The notes: generated by a model not told the origin, from the sequence alone. Shown: positions 34,385 to 43,950, numbered from the stretch's first letter. The stretch: 64,000 nucleotides of DNA from Bradyrhizobium sp. LLZ17 (GCF_041200145.1 NZ_CP165734.1:1736001-1800000); one strand, 5' to 3'. Made by a program: numbers and translations.

Positions 34385-34486
34385 GTCGTCGTCCGGCTCG
34401 ACCGGACGACCCAGTATTCCAGAGCGATCATTGTTGAGCCGGGAAGCCGCGGCGTACTGGATGCCCCGGTCAAGCCGGGGCATGAC
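34385..34486. repeat. GTCGTCCGGCTCGACCGGACGAC...GCCCCGGTCAAGCCGGGGC dispersed repeat
   Basis: Two palindromic halves flank a short centre: one built on GTCCGGCTCGACCGGAC with CCAGTATTCC beside it, the other on GCCCCGGTCAAGCCGGGGC preceded by GTACTGGAT. CCAGTA and TACTGG are complementary, so the whole can fold as a branched structure. A common intergenic element in this type of genome. Confidence 0.7.
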
Positions 34487-34518
34487 CGCGGAGGGCGAGG
34501 AGCGGACGGAGCTACGCC

Positions 34519-36141
34519 CTACCCTTTCTTCTTGACGTCCTTGACGTTGGTGAACTCGATGCCCTCGGCGCGCTCCCGGGTGTAGCCGAGATAAAACTCG
34601 TTCCTGGCCAGATAAACGGGATCGCCATCGACGTCGTCGGCGATGCTCGAGGTGTTGGCAGCGAGGAACGTGTCGAGCTTCTTGCGGTCGTCCGAGGAGA
34701 CCCACCGCGCAAGCTGGAACTCGCTCACCTCGAACTCGACCGGCAGCGCATATTCCGCATCGAGCCGCGCTTTCAGCACGTCGAGCTGGAGCGCCCCGAC
34801 CACACCGACGAGTGCGGGCGCGCCATCGCGCGGGCGGAACACCTGCACGACGCCCTCTTCCGACATTTGTTGAAGCGCTTCCTTCAGCTTCTTCGCCTTC
34901 ATCGCGTCGGTGAGCCGCACGCGGCGGACGATTTCCGGCGCGAAGCTCGGCACGCCGACGAAGTTGAAATCCTCGCCCTCGGTCAAGGTATCGCCGATGC
35001 GCAGCGTACCGTGGTTGGGAATGCCGACGACGTCGCCGGCAAAGGCTTCATCCGCGACCGAGCGGTCCTGCGCGAAGAAGAATTGCGGGCTCGACAGCGG
35101 CATGCTCTTGCCGGTGCGCACCAGCTTGGCCTTCATGCCGCGGCTGAGTTTTCCGGAGCACAGGCGCGCAAAGGCGATGCGGTCGCGGTGGTTCGGATCC
35201 ATGTTGGCCTGGATCTTGAACACGAAGGCGCTCATGCGCGGATCGGTGGCCTCGACCCTGCGCTGGTCGCTGTCCTGCGCGCGCGGCTCGGGCGCGAACT
35301 TGCCGAGACCCTGCAGCAGGTCGCCGACACCGAAATTGCGCAGCGCGCTGCCGAAATACACCGGCGTCAGATGACCCTCGCGAAACGCCGCGAGCTCGAA
35401 CGGCTTGGAGGCCGCCGTGACGAGCTCGAGCTCGTCCTTGACCGCGGAGACGTCGAGATTGGCATTGAGCTTGCCGAGCTCGGCGATCTCGATCTGCTGC
35501 GCCGCGCCGGTCTTGGCGCCGCCGCCTTCGAGCAGCCGCACGCCGCCATTGACGACGTCATAGGTGCCGAGGAAATCACGGCCGCGGCCGACCGGCCAGG
35601 TCATCGGCGTGGTGTCGAGCGCCAGGGTCTTCTCGATCTCGTCGAGCAGTTCGAAAACGTCGCGGCTGTCGCGGTCCATCTTGTTGATGAAGGTGATGAT
35701 CGGGATGTCGCGAAGCCGGCAGACCTCGAACAGTTTTCGCGTGCGCGCCTCGATACCTTTTGCGGCGTCGATCACCATCACGGCGGAATCGACGGCCGTG
35801 AGCGTGCGGTAGGTGTCTTCCGAAAAGTCCTCGTGGCCCGGCGTGTCCAGCAGGTTGAACACGAGCCCTTCGAACTCGAAGGTCATCACCGAGGTCACGA
35901 CCGAGATGCCGCGCTCGCGCTCGATCTTCATCCAGTCCGAACGGGTGTTGCGCCGCTCGCCCTTGGCCTTGACCTGACCGGCGAGATTGATGGCGCCGCC
36001 GAACAGCAGCAGCTTTTCGGTCAGCGTGGTCTTGCCGGCGTCCGGATGCGAGATGATCGCAAAGGTCCGCCGCCGCGCCACTTCAGCGGCAAGCGGGGAA
36101 CGGGCCGGCGATTCGGCTGTGGTGGTGGCGATGTCGGACAT
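34519..36141 (-). CDS. prfC: Peptide chain release factor 3
   Basis: A 540-residue translational GTPase that recycles RF1/RF2 after peptide release. G1 is FAIISHPDAGKTTLTEK, G2/G3 include ERGISVVTS and DTPGHEDFSEDTYRTL, G4 is NKMD, followed by the RF3-specific domains (FAQDRSVADEAFAGD and RPRDGAPALVGVVGALQ). The N-terminus has an extra 20 residues, probably disordered. A single transcription unit divergent from the guanidinium exporter gene. Confidence 0.95.
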   Translation of the reverse strand: MSDIATTTAESPARSPLAAEVARRRTFAIISHPDAGKTTLTEKLLLFGGAINLAGQVKAKGERRNTRSDWMKIERERGISVVTSVMTFEFEGLVFNLLDTPGHEDFSEDTYRTLTAVDSAVMVIDAAKGIEARTRKLFEVCRLRDIPIITFINKMDRDSRDVFELLDEIEKTLALDTTPMTWPVGRGRDFLGTYDVVNGGVRLLEGGGAKTGAAQQIEIAELGKLNANLDVSAVKDELELVTAASKPFELAAFREGHLTPVYFGSALRNFGVGDLLQGLGKFAPEPRAQDSDQRRVEATDPRMSAFVFKIQANMDPNHRDRIAFARLCSGKLSRGMKAKLVRTGKSMPLSSPQFFFAQDRSVADEAFAGDVVGIPNHGTLRIGDTLTEGEDFNFVGVPSFAPEIVRRVRLTDAMKAKKLKEALQQMSEEGVVQVFRPRDGAPALVGVVGALQLDVLKARLDAEYALPVEFEVSEFQLARWVSSDDRKKLDTFLAANTSSIADDVDGDPVYLARNEFYLGYTRERAEGIEFTNVKDVKKKG

Positions 36142-36242
36142 AGCGGGAGCGTTTGACAGGGAAAATGGGCCTGATCAAGCCTGATGTGGTGATTGCGAGG
36201 CCCTTGGACCAGCCCCATATCGGGCTTGCCCATATCCGCCTC

Positions 36243-36293
36243 GGGGAAGCACGGCCTTTCCCCTTATCGGCACGCCAGTCGCGGGGACGCCCC
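36243..36293 (+). promoter_or_regulatory. Candidate guanidine-II (mini-ykkC-like) tandem-hairpin leader
   Basis: Upstream of the guanidinium exporter gene, hairpin 1 is GGGGAAG-CACGGC-CTTTCCC (36243-36262) with ACGG in the loop. Hairpin 2 is GGGG-ACG-CCCC (36283-36293) with ACG in the loop, about 20 nt away and 10 nt before the Shine-Dalgarno GGAGGG. Two hairpins with ACGR loops are the hallmark of guanidine-II riboswitches. Here loop 1 lacks the usual closing pair and loop 2 lacks the fourth base, so this is a candidate only. Confidence 0.35.
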
Positions 36294-36314
36294 TGCCTTG
36301 ATCGGAGGGTCGTC

Positions 36315-36629
36315 ATGGCCTGGAGCATCCTGTTCATCGCCGGTCTGCTGGAAGTCTCCTGGGCGATCGGGCTCAAATATACCGAGGGTTTCACCAGGCT
36401 CATTCCCTCCGTCCTGACGCTCGGGGCCATGACCGGCAGCATCCTGCTGCTCGGCCTTGCGCTGAAATCGCTGCCGATCGGAACCGCCTACGCGGTCTGG
36501 ACCGGGATTGGCGCGGTCGGCACCGCGACGCTCGGCATCGTCCTGTTCGGCGAGCCGGCAACCGCATTTCGCCTCGCCAGCATCGGACTGATCGTCGCCG
36601 GGATTGTCGGGCTGAAACTCGTTACTTGA
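36315..36629 (+). CDS. gdx: Guanidinium exporter of the SMR family
   Basis: A 104-residue small multidrug resistance protein with four transmembrane helices. The Gdx/SugE signature is clear: [20 protein letters not shown] (Glu13 is the coupled proton/guanidinium carboxylate), TRLIPS, and the [15 protein letters not shown] loop. Gdx antiporters expel guanidinium. A strong Shine-Dalgarno (GGAGGG) precedes the ATG. Its 3' end overlaps the end of the convergent pit gene by 8 bp. Confidence 0.92.
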   Translation: MAWSILFIAGLLEVSWAIGLKYTEGFTRLIPSVLTLGAMTGSILLLGLALKSLPIGTAYAVWTGIGAVGTATLGIVLFGEPATAFRLASIGLIVAGIVGLKLVT

Positions 36630-37629
36630 GGAAAATCTTGACGGCCCACCAGGTCAGCGCCGCGATGATCGCGGAGGCCGGCATCGTGATCACCCAGGCA
36701 TAGACGATCGAGCTGGCGACGTTCCAGCGCACCGCCGAAAGGCGGCGCGCGGCACCGACGCCGACGATCGCACCGGTGATGGTGTGGGTGGTCGAGACGG
36801 GAACTCCGAGGAAGGTGGCTATGAACAGGGTCGCAGCGCCACCGGTCTCGGCGCAAAAGCCTTGCATCGGCGTCAACTTGGTGATGCGCAGGCCCATGGT
36901 GCGGACGATGCGCCAGCCGCCCATCAGCGTCCCCATCGCCATCGCCGCCTGGCACGACAACACCACCCAGAACGGCACGTAGAATTCGCCGCCGAGCTGG
37001 CCCTGCGAATAAAGCAGCACGGCGATGATGCCCATGGTCTTCTGCGCGTCATTGCCGCCATGGCCGAGCGAATAGAGCGATGCGGAGGCAAATTGCAGGA
37101 TGCGAAAGGCCCGGTCCACGGCAAACGGTGTCGAGCGCACCGACGCCCAGGAGACGATCGCAACCAGCATCATCGCCAGCAGGAAGCCGACCACCGGAGA
37201 CAGCACGATGGCGATGACCGTCTTGGACAAACCGCTCCAGACTGCCGCCGAGAGCCCGGCCTTGGCGACCCCTCCGCCGAACAGACCGCCGATCAAGGCG
37301 TGCGACGAGGACGATGGAATGCCGAGCGCCCAGGTGACGATGTTCCAGACGATGGCGCCGACCAGGGCGGCGAAGATCACCTGCGCATCGACGATTGCGG
37401 GATCGATGATGCCGGTGCCGATGGTCTGGGCGACGTGCAGGCCGAACACCATGAAGGCGACGAAATTGAAGAAGGCGGCCCAGAACACCGCAAATTGCGG
37501 CCGCAGCACGCGGGTCGAGACGATGGTCGCGATCGAATTGGCGGCGTCGTGCAGGCCGTTCAGGAAATCGAACAGCAGCGCGACAGCAATCAGTCCGAGC
37601 AGGACGGGAAGACCCAACGCAGCATCCAC
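36622..37629 (-). CDS. pit: Inorganic phosphate transporter, Pit family
   Basis: A 335-residue permease with about ten transmembrane helices and both PHO4 signature regions: [17 protein letters not shown] near the N-terminus and [18 protein letters not shown] in the second half, plus [15 protein letters not shown]. It symports metal-phosphate with protons, a low-affinity route constitutive in many bacteria. It is cotranscribed with the DUF47 gene 15 bp upstream, a conserved pair. Confidence 0.95.
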   Translation of the reverse strand: MDAALGLPVLLGLIAVALLFDFLNGLHDAANSIATIVSTRVLRPQFAVFWAAFFNFVAFMVFGLHVAQTIGTGIIDPAIVDAQVIFAALVGAIVWNIVTWALGIPSSSSHALIGGLFGGGVAKAGLSAAVWSGLSKTVIAIVLSPVVGFLLAMMLVAIVSWASVRSTPFAVDRAFRILQFASASLYSLGHGGNDAQKTMGIIAVLLYSQGQLGGEFYVPFWVVLSCQAAMAMGTLMGGWRIVRTMGLRITKLTPMQGFCAETGGAATLFIATFLGVPVSTTHTITGAIVGVGAARRLSAVRWNVASSIVYAWVITMPASAIIAALTWWAVKIFLK

Positions 37630-37644
37630 GGCGCGGCCCCTGCG

Positions 37645-38289
37645 CTAGACTTGTTCAATGACGATGCTGTTGATCTCGTTCGCCACGTCATCGAAGCGAT
37701 CGGCGACCTTTTCGAGGTGGTCGTAGATCTCCGCCCCCACGATGAAGTACATCGCACTGCCGTCGCGATGCTTGAGGAACAGCTCCTTCAGGCCGATGTC
37801 GTGGAGATCGTCGACCCGGCCCTCCAGCTTGCCCAGTTCCTCCGTGATCGCCGTCAGCATGGCGACGTTCTGGCCGATCGCCTGCATCAGCGGCAGCGCG
37901 CGCCCGACCAGGTTGGCGCATTCGATCAAGAGCCCGCCGATCTCGCGCATCGGCGGTTCGAAGGTGCGGACCTCGAACAGCATCACGGCCTTGGCCGTCT
38001 GCTGCATCTGGTCGATGGCGTCGTCCATCGACGTGATCAGGTTCTTGATATCGCCACGGTCGAACGGCGTGATGAAGGTGCGGCGTACCGCGGTCAGCAC
38101 CTCACGGGTGATATTGTCGGCGTCGTTCTCGAACTGGTTGACGCGCTGGCAATAGACCGGCGTCTCCTCGCCCCCGTTCAGCATGCCCTGGAGCGCGATG
38201 GAGCCCTGGATCACGGTCTGGGCGTGGCGGTCGAACAGGTCGAAGAACCGTTCTTCCTTGGGCAGGAAAGCGCGAAACCATCGCATCAT
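37645..38289 (-). CDS. DUF47/PhoU-like regulator of the Pit transporter
   Basis: A 214-residue all-helical protein (MMRWFRAFLPKEERFFDLFD start, then ENDADNITREVLTAVRRTFITP-type PhoU metal-binding motif and HDIGLKELFL). DUF47 proteins resemble PhoU and act with Pit transporters; they have also been called phosphate transport regulators. Upstream partner of pit in one operon. Confidence 0.92.
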   Translation of the reverse strand: MMRWFRAFLPKEERFFDLFDRHAQTVIQGSIALQGMLNGGEETPVYCQRVNQFENDADNITREVLTAVRRTFITPFDRGDIKNLITSMDDAIDQMQQTAKAVMLFEVRTFEPPMREIGGLLIECANLVGRALPLMQAIGQNVAMLTAITEELGKLEGRVDDLHDIGLKELFLKHRDGSAMYFIVGAEIYDHLEKVADRFDDVANEINSIVIEQV

Positions 38290-38445
38290 GGGAATGGGCT
38301 ACCGGTTGAAAATGGCGCGACCCGATCAGGCCGTCATTAAACCGTCATAGACCATTTTCGATCCGCGCGCGTGCCACCTCACGCCCGCGGAGCCGGATCA
38401 TCCACCGCTTTCGATCGGCAGAGAAATCGACGTGATATCAATCCC

Positions 38446-39414
38446 TTAGAGTGAACGCCGGAAGTAATGCGCGATTTCCCCGACCACGCCGCGGCGGAAG
38501 GTGAGCACGCAGATCACGAAGATCGAGCCCTGGATCACCGTCACCCACTGGCCGAAGCCCGCCAGATATTGCTGCATGGCGATGATCGCGAACGCGCCGA
38601 CCACGGGCCCGAAGATGGTGCCGAGACCGCCAACCAGCGTCATCAGCACGACTTCGCCCGACATCGACCAGTGCACGTCGGTGAGCGAAGCATTCTGCGC
38701 CACGAACACTTTGAGCGATCCGGCAAAACCGGCGAGCGTGCCCGAGAGGACGAAAGCCAGGAACTTGTACTGGTCGGTCCGGTAACCGAGCGAGATCGCG
38801 CGCGGCTCGTTCTCGCGGATCGCCTTCAAGACCTCCCCGAACGGCGAATTGATGATGCGGTAGATCAGCAGGAAGCCGCCGAGGAAGCCAACCAGCACCA
38901 CGTAATAGAGCACGGTCGGCTTGGTCAGATCGAACACGCCGAACAAATGCCCCTGCGGAATGCCCTGGATGCCGTCCTCACCATGGGTGAACGGGGTCTG
39001 CAAATAGAGGAAATACAGAAGCTGCGACAGCGCCAGCGTGATCATCGAGAAATAGATGCCCTGCCGGCGGATCGAGATGTAGCCGGTCACGATCGACAGC
39101 ACGAAGGCACCGGCGACACCGACGAGGATGCCGAGCTCCGGCGGCAGGCCCCACACCTTGAGCGCGTGCGCGGAGCAATAGCCGGCAGTGCCCAGGAACA
39201 TCGCGTGGCCGAACGACAGCAAGCCGCCATAGCCGATCAGCAGGTTGAAGGCGCAGGCGAGCAGCGCGAAGCACAGCGCCTGCATCACGAAGAACGGATA
39301 GATGCCGCTGAATGGCACCGCGGCCAGCAGCAGCGCCATCGCCGCGAACACGATCATCTCGTCGCGCATCGCGCGCGGGGTCACCGGCAGCGTGTCGTCC
39401 GTCAAGGCTGTCAT
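38446..39414 (-). CDS. livM: Branched-chain amino-acid ABC transporter permease LivM
   Basis: A 322-residue inner-membrane permease with about ten helices and the LivM-type EAA loop region (INSPFGEVLKAIRENEPRA, then SLGYRTDQYKFLAF). It pairs with LivH to form the channel. The start is the ATG at 39414, one base after the livH stop (TGAC-ATG type spacing), so the two are tightly coupled. It is the last gene of the operon livG-livF-binding protein-livH-livM. Confidence 0.93.
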   Translation of the reverse strand: MTALTDDTLPVTPRAMRDEMIVFAAMALLLAAVPFSGIYPFFVMQALCFALLACAFNLLIGYGGLLSFGHAMFLGTAGYCSAHALKVWGLPPELGILVGVAGAFVLSIVTGYISIRRQGIYFSMITLALSQLLYFLYLQTPFTHGEDGIQGIPQGHLFGVFDLTKPTVLYYVVLVGFLGGFLLIYRIINSPFGEVLKAIRENEPRAISLGYRTDQYKFLAFVLSGTLAGFAGSLKVFVAQNASLTDVHWSMSGEVVLMTLVGGLGTIFGPVVGAFAIIAMQQYLAGFGQWVTVIQGSIFVICVLTFRRGVVGEIAHYFRRSL

Positions 39415-39415
39415 G

Positions 39416-40279
39416 TCAGGCCGCCCTTCCCGTCAATCCGGTTGGCTTCACCAAGAGCACCAGCACCATCAGCACGAACACGACGGTGTTGGAGGCCTCG
39501 GGATAAAAATACTTGGTCAGACCCTCGATCACGCCGAGCGCAAAGCCGGTGATGATCGATCCCATGATCGATCCCATGCCGCCGATCACAACGACCGCGA
39601 ACACGACGATGATGAGGTCTGCGCCCATCAGCGGCCGCACCTGGTTGATCGGCGCCGAGAGCACGCCGGCGAGCGCGGCAAGACCGACGCCGAGGCCGTA
39701 AGTCAGCGTGATCATCCGCGGCACGTTGATGCCGAAGGCGCGCACCAGCGTCGGATTTTCGGTCGCGGCGCGCAGGTAGGCGCCGAGCCGCGTCTTCTCG
39801 ATCAGGAACCAGGTTGCCACACAGACGACCAGGGAGAAAATGACGACCCAGGCGCGATAGATCGGCAGGAACATGAAGCCGAGATTGATGCCGCCCTTGA
39901 GCTGATCCGGAATGGCGTAAGGCAGGCCGGACGAACCGAAATAGTTCTGGAACACGCCCTGAACGATCAGCGCGATGCCGAAGGTCAGCAGCAGCCCGTA
40001 AAGGTGATCGAGCCCGGTCAGCCATTGCAGCATCGTCCGCTCCAGGATCATGCCAAAGATGCCGACCACGATCGGCGCGATCAACAGGGCCCACCAGTAA
40101 TTCAGACCCGCGAGGTCCAGCAGGAAATAGGCGCAGAACGCACCCATCATGTAGAGCGCGCCGTGGGCGAAATTGATTATGTTGAGCATGCCGAAGATCA
40201 CGGCGAGCCCGAGACTGAGCAGCGCGTAGAACGAGCCGTTGATCAGTCCCACCAGTAGCTGTGCATAGAGAGCCTGCAT
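39416..40279 (-). CDS. livH: Branched-chain amino-acid ABC transporter permease LivH
   Basis: A 287-residue permease, eight helices, with the LivH features LLVGLINGSFYALLSLGLAV at the N-terminus, the NFAHGALYMMGAF segment, and the coupling loop (TRLGAYLRAATENPTLVRAF). It follows the binding-protein gene after a 73-bp gap that contains a strong hairpin. Confidence 0.93.
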   Translation of the reverse strand: MQALYAQLLVGLINGSFYALLSLGLAVIFGMLNIINFAHGALYMMGAFCAYFLLDLAGLNYWWALLIAPIVVGIFGMILERTMLQWLTGLDHLYGLLLTFGIALIVQGVFQNYFGSSGLPYAIPDQLKGGINLGFMFLPIYRAWVVIFSLVVCVATWFLIEKTRLGAYLRAATENPTLVRAFGINVPRMITLTYGLGVGLAALAGVLSAPINQVRPLMGADLIIVVFAVVVIGGMGSIMGSIITGFALGVIEGLTKYFYPEASNTVVFVLMVLVLLVKPTGLTGRAA

Positions 40280-40319
40280 CGATCCCGCACCCAGTCCCTT
40301 CGGCGTTCCTCTGAAAGTC

Positions 40320-40347
40320 GCCCGCAGACCTGACGGCCTGCGGGCGG
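40320..40347 (-). terminator. Intercistronic hairpin between the binding protein and livH
   Basis: A 9-bp perfect stem CGCCCGCAG / CTGCGGGCG with a 10-nt loop, 5 bp after the binding-protein stop, without a long T-tract. In liv-type operons such hairpins raise binding-protein expression above that of the permeases by stabilising the upstream message or causing partial termination. Confidence 0.6.
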
Positions 40348-40352
40348 TCGTC

Positions 40353-41577
40353 TTATTTCTTCAAAAGCGCACATTTGCTTTCGGACAGCGGCGTGAAGGC
40401 CTGGTCGCCCGGCACCGTGCCGACCAGCTTGTAGAAGTCCCACGGTCCCTTGGACTCGGAGGGCTTCTTCACCTCGAACAAATAGGCACTGTGAATGGTG
40501 CGGCCGTTGGGCTGGATCTCGCCCTTGCCGAACAGATCGTCCTCGGTCGGCATCGACTTCATCTTGTCGACCACCTTGACGCCGTCATGCGGATTGCCGC
40601 CGAGTGCGTCCAGCGCCTTGAGATAGTGGCGCACGCCTGCATAGACGCCCGCCTGCACCATGGTCGGCGGCGCGTTGTTCTTCATCTTCGCGGAGAAGCG
40701 CTTGGAAAACGCCCGGGTCTGGTCGTTCATGTCCCAGTAGAAGGTCTCGGTGAAGTTGAGGCCCTGCGCGGTCTCGAGACCGATCGCCTTGACGTCGGTG
40801 AGGAACAGCAGCAGCGCCGCGAGCTTCTGGCCGCCCTTGACGATGCCGAATTCGGCCGCCTGCTTGATCGTGTTGGTGGTGTCGCCGCCGGCATTGGCAA
40901 GGCCGATGATCTTGGCCTTGGAGGCCTGCGCCTGCAGCAGGAAGGAGGAGAAGTCCGGCGTGTTAAGCGGATGCTTGACGCCACCGACCACCTTGCCGCC
41001 ATTGGCGATGATGACCGCCGTGGTGTCACGCTCCAGCGCGGCGCCGAAGGCATAGTCCGCGGTCAGGAAGAACCAGGTGTCGCCGCCGGCCTTCACCAGC
41101 GCCTGACCCGTCGTGTGGGCCAGCATGTAGGTGTCATAGGTCCAGTGCACGGTATTGGGCGAGCACTGCGCGTTGGTGAGGTCCGAGGTCGCCGCACCCG
41201 AATTGATGTAGACGCCGTTCTTTTCCTTGACGACGTTGTTCACGGCGAGCGCGACGCCGGAGTTCGGCACGTCGACGATGGCGTCGACCTTGTCGACGTC
41301 GAACCATTGCCGAGCGATCGCGGTGCCGATGTCCGGCTTGTTCTGGTGATCGCCCGAGATGACGTCGATCTTCCAGCCCTTCGCGGCCAAGCCCGAGATC
41401 CTCGACAGCCATCTGGGCCGCAAGCGTGGAGCCCGGACCGCCGAGGTCGGCGTAGAGACCGGACTGATCGGACAGCGCGCCGATCTTGACGGTCTTGTCC
41501 TGCGCGAAGGCAGCGCCTGCCGCAGTCAACGTCAATGCCGTACCGAGCAGAAACGACGCAATCGACTTTGTCTTCAT
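40353..41577 (-). pseudogene. Liv-operon periplasmic binding protein, frameshifted near 41400
   Basis: It starts at 41577 with a signal peptide (MKTKSIASFLLGTALTLTAA, then FAQDKTVKIGALSDQSGLYAD) and a good ribosome binding site (GAAGGAAAG). After MAVED the frame leaves the family sequence; the rest continues in another frame (SGLAAKGWKIDVISGDHQNK onward) to the stop at 40353. One extra base in GAGGATCTCGGG would account for it, the expected codons being GAT-TCG-GGC. All other genes of this operon are intact, so either it is a sequencing error or the transporter has lost its own receptor. It is paralogous to the intact protein at 27.2 kb. Confidence 0.85.
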
Positions 41578-41624
41578 GCTACTTTCCTTCTGAATCTTCT
41601 TTAGCCGTTCGACTTTGTGCCGCA

Positions 41625-42371
41625 CTAGACGCCGAGATAGGTGTGGAGCTTGTCCATGTTGGCGGCGAGCTCCGAATTGGCAAATCCGTCAATGATCTTG
41701 CCGTGCTCGACAACGTAATAACGGTCGGCGACAGTGGATGCGAACCGGAAATTCTGCTCGACCAGAAGAATGGTAAAGCCCTCCTTCTTGAGCCGCGCGA
41801 TGGTGTGGCCGATCTGCTGGATGATGACGGGCGCCAGGCCTTCGGTCGGCTCGTCCAGCATCAGGAAGCTTGCGCCGGTGCGCAGGATGCGCGCGATCGC
41901 GAGCATCTGCTGCTCACCGCCGGACAGCTTGGTGCCCTGGCTGTTGAGACGCTCCTTCAGGTTCGGAAACAGATCGAAGATCTGTTCGAGCGGCAATCCG
42001 CCGGCGCGCACCACCGGCGGCAGCAGCAGGTTCTCCCGCACGTCGAGGCTGGAGAAGATTCCCCGCTCCTCCGGACAGAACGCGATGCCCATGCGCGCGA
42101 TCTTGTCGGAGGTCGCACGGATGATGTCCTGGTTGTTGAATCTGATCGAGCCGGTGCGCTTGCCGATGATGCCCATGATCGACTTCAGCGTGGTCGTCTT
42201 GCCGGCGCCGTTGCGCCCCAGCAGCGTGACGACCTCGCCCGCATTCACGTCGAAATCGATCCCGTGCAGGATGTGGGACTCGCCGTACCAGGCTTCCAGG
42301 TTGCGCACGGCGAGGATGTTGCCGCCGATCGCAGCCTTCGCCGGAGCGTCGGCAATCGCAGTATCAGGCAT
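41625..42371 (-). CDS. livF: Branched-chain amino-acid ABC transporter ATPase LivF
   Basis: A 248-residue ATPase with Walker A GRNGAGKTT, signature LSGGEQQMLAIARI, Walker B FLMLDEPTEGLAP and the H-loop region. The C-terminus lacks the long tail typical of LivG, as expected for LivF. Its start overlaps the livG stop by 8 nt, so the two nucleotide-binding subunits are coupled in translation. Confidence 0.94.
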   Translation of the reverse strand: MPDTAIADAPAKAAIGGNILAVRNLEAWYGESHILHGIDFDVNAGEVVTLLGRNGAGKTTTLKSIMGIIGKRTGSIRFNNQDIIRATSDKIARMGIAFCPEERGIFSSLDVRENLLLPPVVRAGGLPLEQIFDLFPNLKERLNSQGTKLSGGEQQMLAIARILRTGASFLMLDEPTEGLAPVIIQQIGHTIARLKKEGFTILLVEQNFRFASTVADRYYVVEHGKIIDGFANSELAANMDKLHTYLGV

Positions 42372-43119
42372 GACCGGCTCCCAGATAGGCTTCCTTGACG
42401 CGCTCGTCCTTGGTGAGTTCGCTGTAATGGCCTTGCGCCAACACCTGCCCGCGCGTCAGCACGGTGATGATGTCTGAGAGATTGGCCACCACGCTCAAAT
42501 TATGCTCGACCATCAGGATGGTGTATTTCGCCGAGATGCGCTTGATCAGCGCGGCGATCTTGTCGATGTCCTCATGGCCCATGCCGGCCATCGGCTCGTC
42601 CAGGAGCATCATCTCGGGATCGAGCGCGAGCGTGGTTGCGATCTCGAGCGCGCGCTTGCGCCCGTAGGGCATCTCGACCGCCGGGGTATTGGCGAACTCG
42701 CTGAGGCCCACATCGCTCAACAATTCACGCGCGCGGTCGTTGAACTGATTCAGCACCGACTTGGAGCGCCAGAAATCAAACGAGCTGCCATGCTGGCGCT
42801 GAAGCGCGACGCGGACATTCTCCAACGCCGTGAGATGCGGAAACACCGCCGAGATCTGGAACGAACGCACCAGCCCCAGGCGCGCCACGTCCGCGGGCGC
42901 CATCGCGGTGATGTCCTGTCCCTTGTACAGGATTTTTCCGGCAGACGGTTTGAGGAACTTGGTCAGAAGATTGAAGCACGTCGTCTTGCCGGCCCCGTTC
43001 GGCCCGATCAACGCGTGGATACTCCCACGGCGAACCTTGAGCGCAACGTCGCGGACGGCAAAGAAGCCCGCGAACTCCTTGGTCAAGCCTTCCGTTTCGA
43101 GAATGAACTCATCGGCCAA
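42364..43119 (-). CDS. livG: Branched-chain amino-acid ABC transporter ATPase LivG
   Basis: A 251-residue ATPase: Walker A GPNGAGKTT, Q-loop, Walker B MMLLDEPMAGMG. The signature region is atypical, reading VEMPYGRKRALEIATTLALD (LSYG-like), which is normal for LivG proteins. I chose the TTG at 43119 because GGGGGAAA lies about 8 nt upstream; it gives the usual MADEFILETEGL-like start. Another TTG at 43143 extends it by eight residues. It is the first gene of the operon. Confidence 0.9.
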   Translation of the reverse strand: MADEFILETEGLTKEFAGFFAVRDVALKVRRGSIHALIGPNGAGKTTCFNLLTKFLKPSAGKILYKGQDITAMAPADVARLGLVRSFQISAVFPHLTALENVRVALQRQHGSSFDFWRSKSVLNQFNDRARELLSDVGLSEFANTPAVEMPYGRKRALEIATTLALDPEMMLLDEPMAGMGHEDIDKIAALIKRISAKYTILMVEHNLSVVANLSDIITVLTRGQVLAQGHYSELTKDERVKEAYLGAGHA

Positions 43120-43143
43120 ACAAATTTCCCCCTGCCCGCGCAA

Positions 43144-43474
43144 CGCGCCTGGCTATCCTTGTTTCCTTCGGCTTTCCGGAGGCCTTGGAGCCTTCCCGGA
43201 ACGCCGCCTCCGCGCGCGGAATATGCCGGAGGTGACGGGGGTTAGGCAAGGCGGAAAGCTGAGCAGGTCAGGCCTCCGGCCGGGAGACTTATGCTCCCTT
43301 AGTCGGAGGTGTTTTGATGTCGCGCCTGCCCGGCCTCCCGGTTCGCAAGGCACCGGTCATCAACCGTCGATAACGGTGTTTGCTCCCGCGCGCCAGCCTT
43401 CATCGAAAATTTCGCGCGCGCCGCATCGGTCGCGTTCTCCAGCCGGTCGCGGCGCCGTCACCGATCGAGCTGTA
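43144..43474. other. Intergenic region upstream of the liv operon
   Basis: About 330 bp between livG and the Spx/ArsC-like gene. It should contain the liv promoter, reading leftward. It contains an ACCGT-CGATA-ACGGT inverted repeat near 43363-43377 and an 18-codon plus-strand frame (43317-43373) behind a perfect CGGAGG ribosome binding site; I cannot show that either is used. Confidence 0.4.
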
Positions 43475-43855
43475 CTAGCTCTTGCGCGCTTTGACGCCGA
43501 CTTCCTTGTCGTAAATATCCGGCTTGAAGCCGACCAGGAGCTTGCCGCCGATTTCGAGCACAGGTCGCTTGATCATCGATGGTTGCGCTAGCATCAACGC
43601 CAGCGCCTTCTTCTCGGTCAGGCCTTCCTTGTCCGCATCGGGCAGCTTCTTGAAGGTGGTGCCGGCGCGATTGAGCAGCGTCTCCCAGCCGAGCTTCTCG
43701 CTCCATTGCTTGAGCTTGTCCTTCTCCACGCCCGCGGCCTTGTAGTCGTGGAACTGATAGGCGACGCCATGCGTGTCGAGCCAGGCGCGCGCCTTCTTCA
43801 TGGTGTCGCAGTTCTTGATGCCGTAGATGATGTTGGGCAAGACGTCCTCGCGCAT
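43475..43855 (-). CDS. ArsC/Spx-like thioredoxin-fold protein (YffB type)
   Basis: A 126-residue protein of the arsenate-reductase/Spx family. It has NIIYGIKNCDTMKKARAWLD, where a single Cys is in the ArsC position, and the C-terminal RPVLEIGGKLLVGFKP segment. It lacks a second redox Cys beside the first, which fits YffB-like glutathione-dependent members rather than true arsenate reductase. Start at the ATG 43855; a TTG at 43840 just before PNIIYG is also plausible, with GAGGA upstream. Confidence 0.85.
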   Translation of the reverse strand: MREDVLPNIIYGIKNCDTMKKARAWLDTHGVAYQFHDYKAAGVEKDKLKQWSEKLGWETLLNRAGTTFKKLPDADKEGLTEKKALALMLAQPSMIKRPVLEIGGKLLVGFKPDIYDKEVGVKARKS

Positions 43856-43950
43856 GCGTCGTGTGATGCTGTGGCCGCGGCGTTGTACGAAACTCCAGTT
43901 CACGCGACAATATTGCGAGCGAGATTTCCAACTCCCTGAACGGACACATC

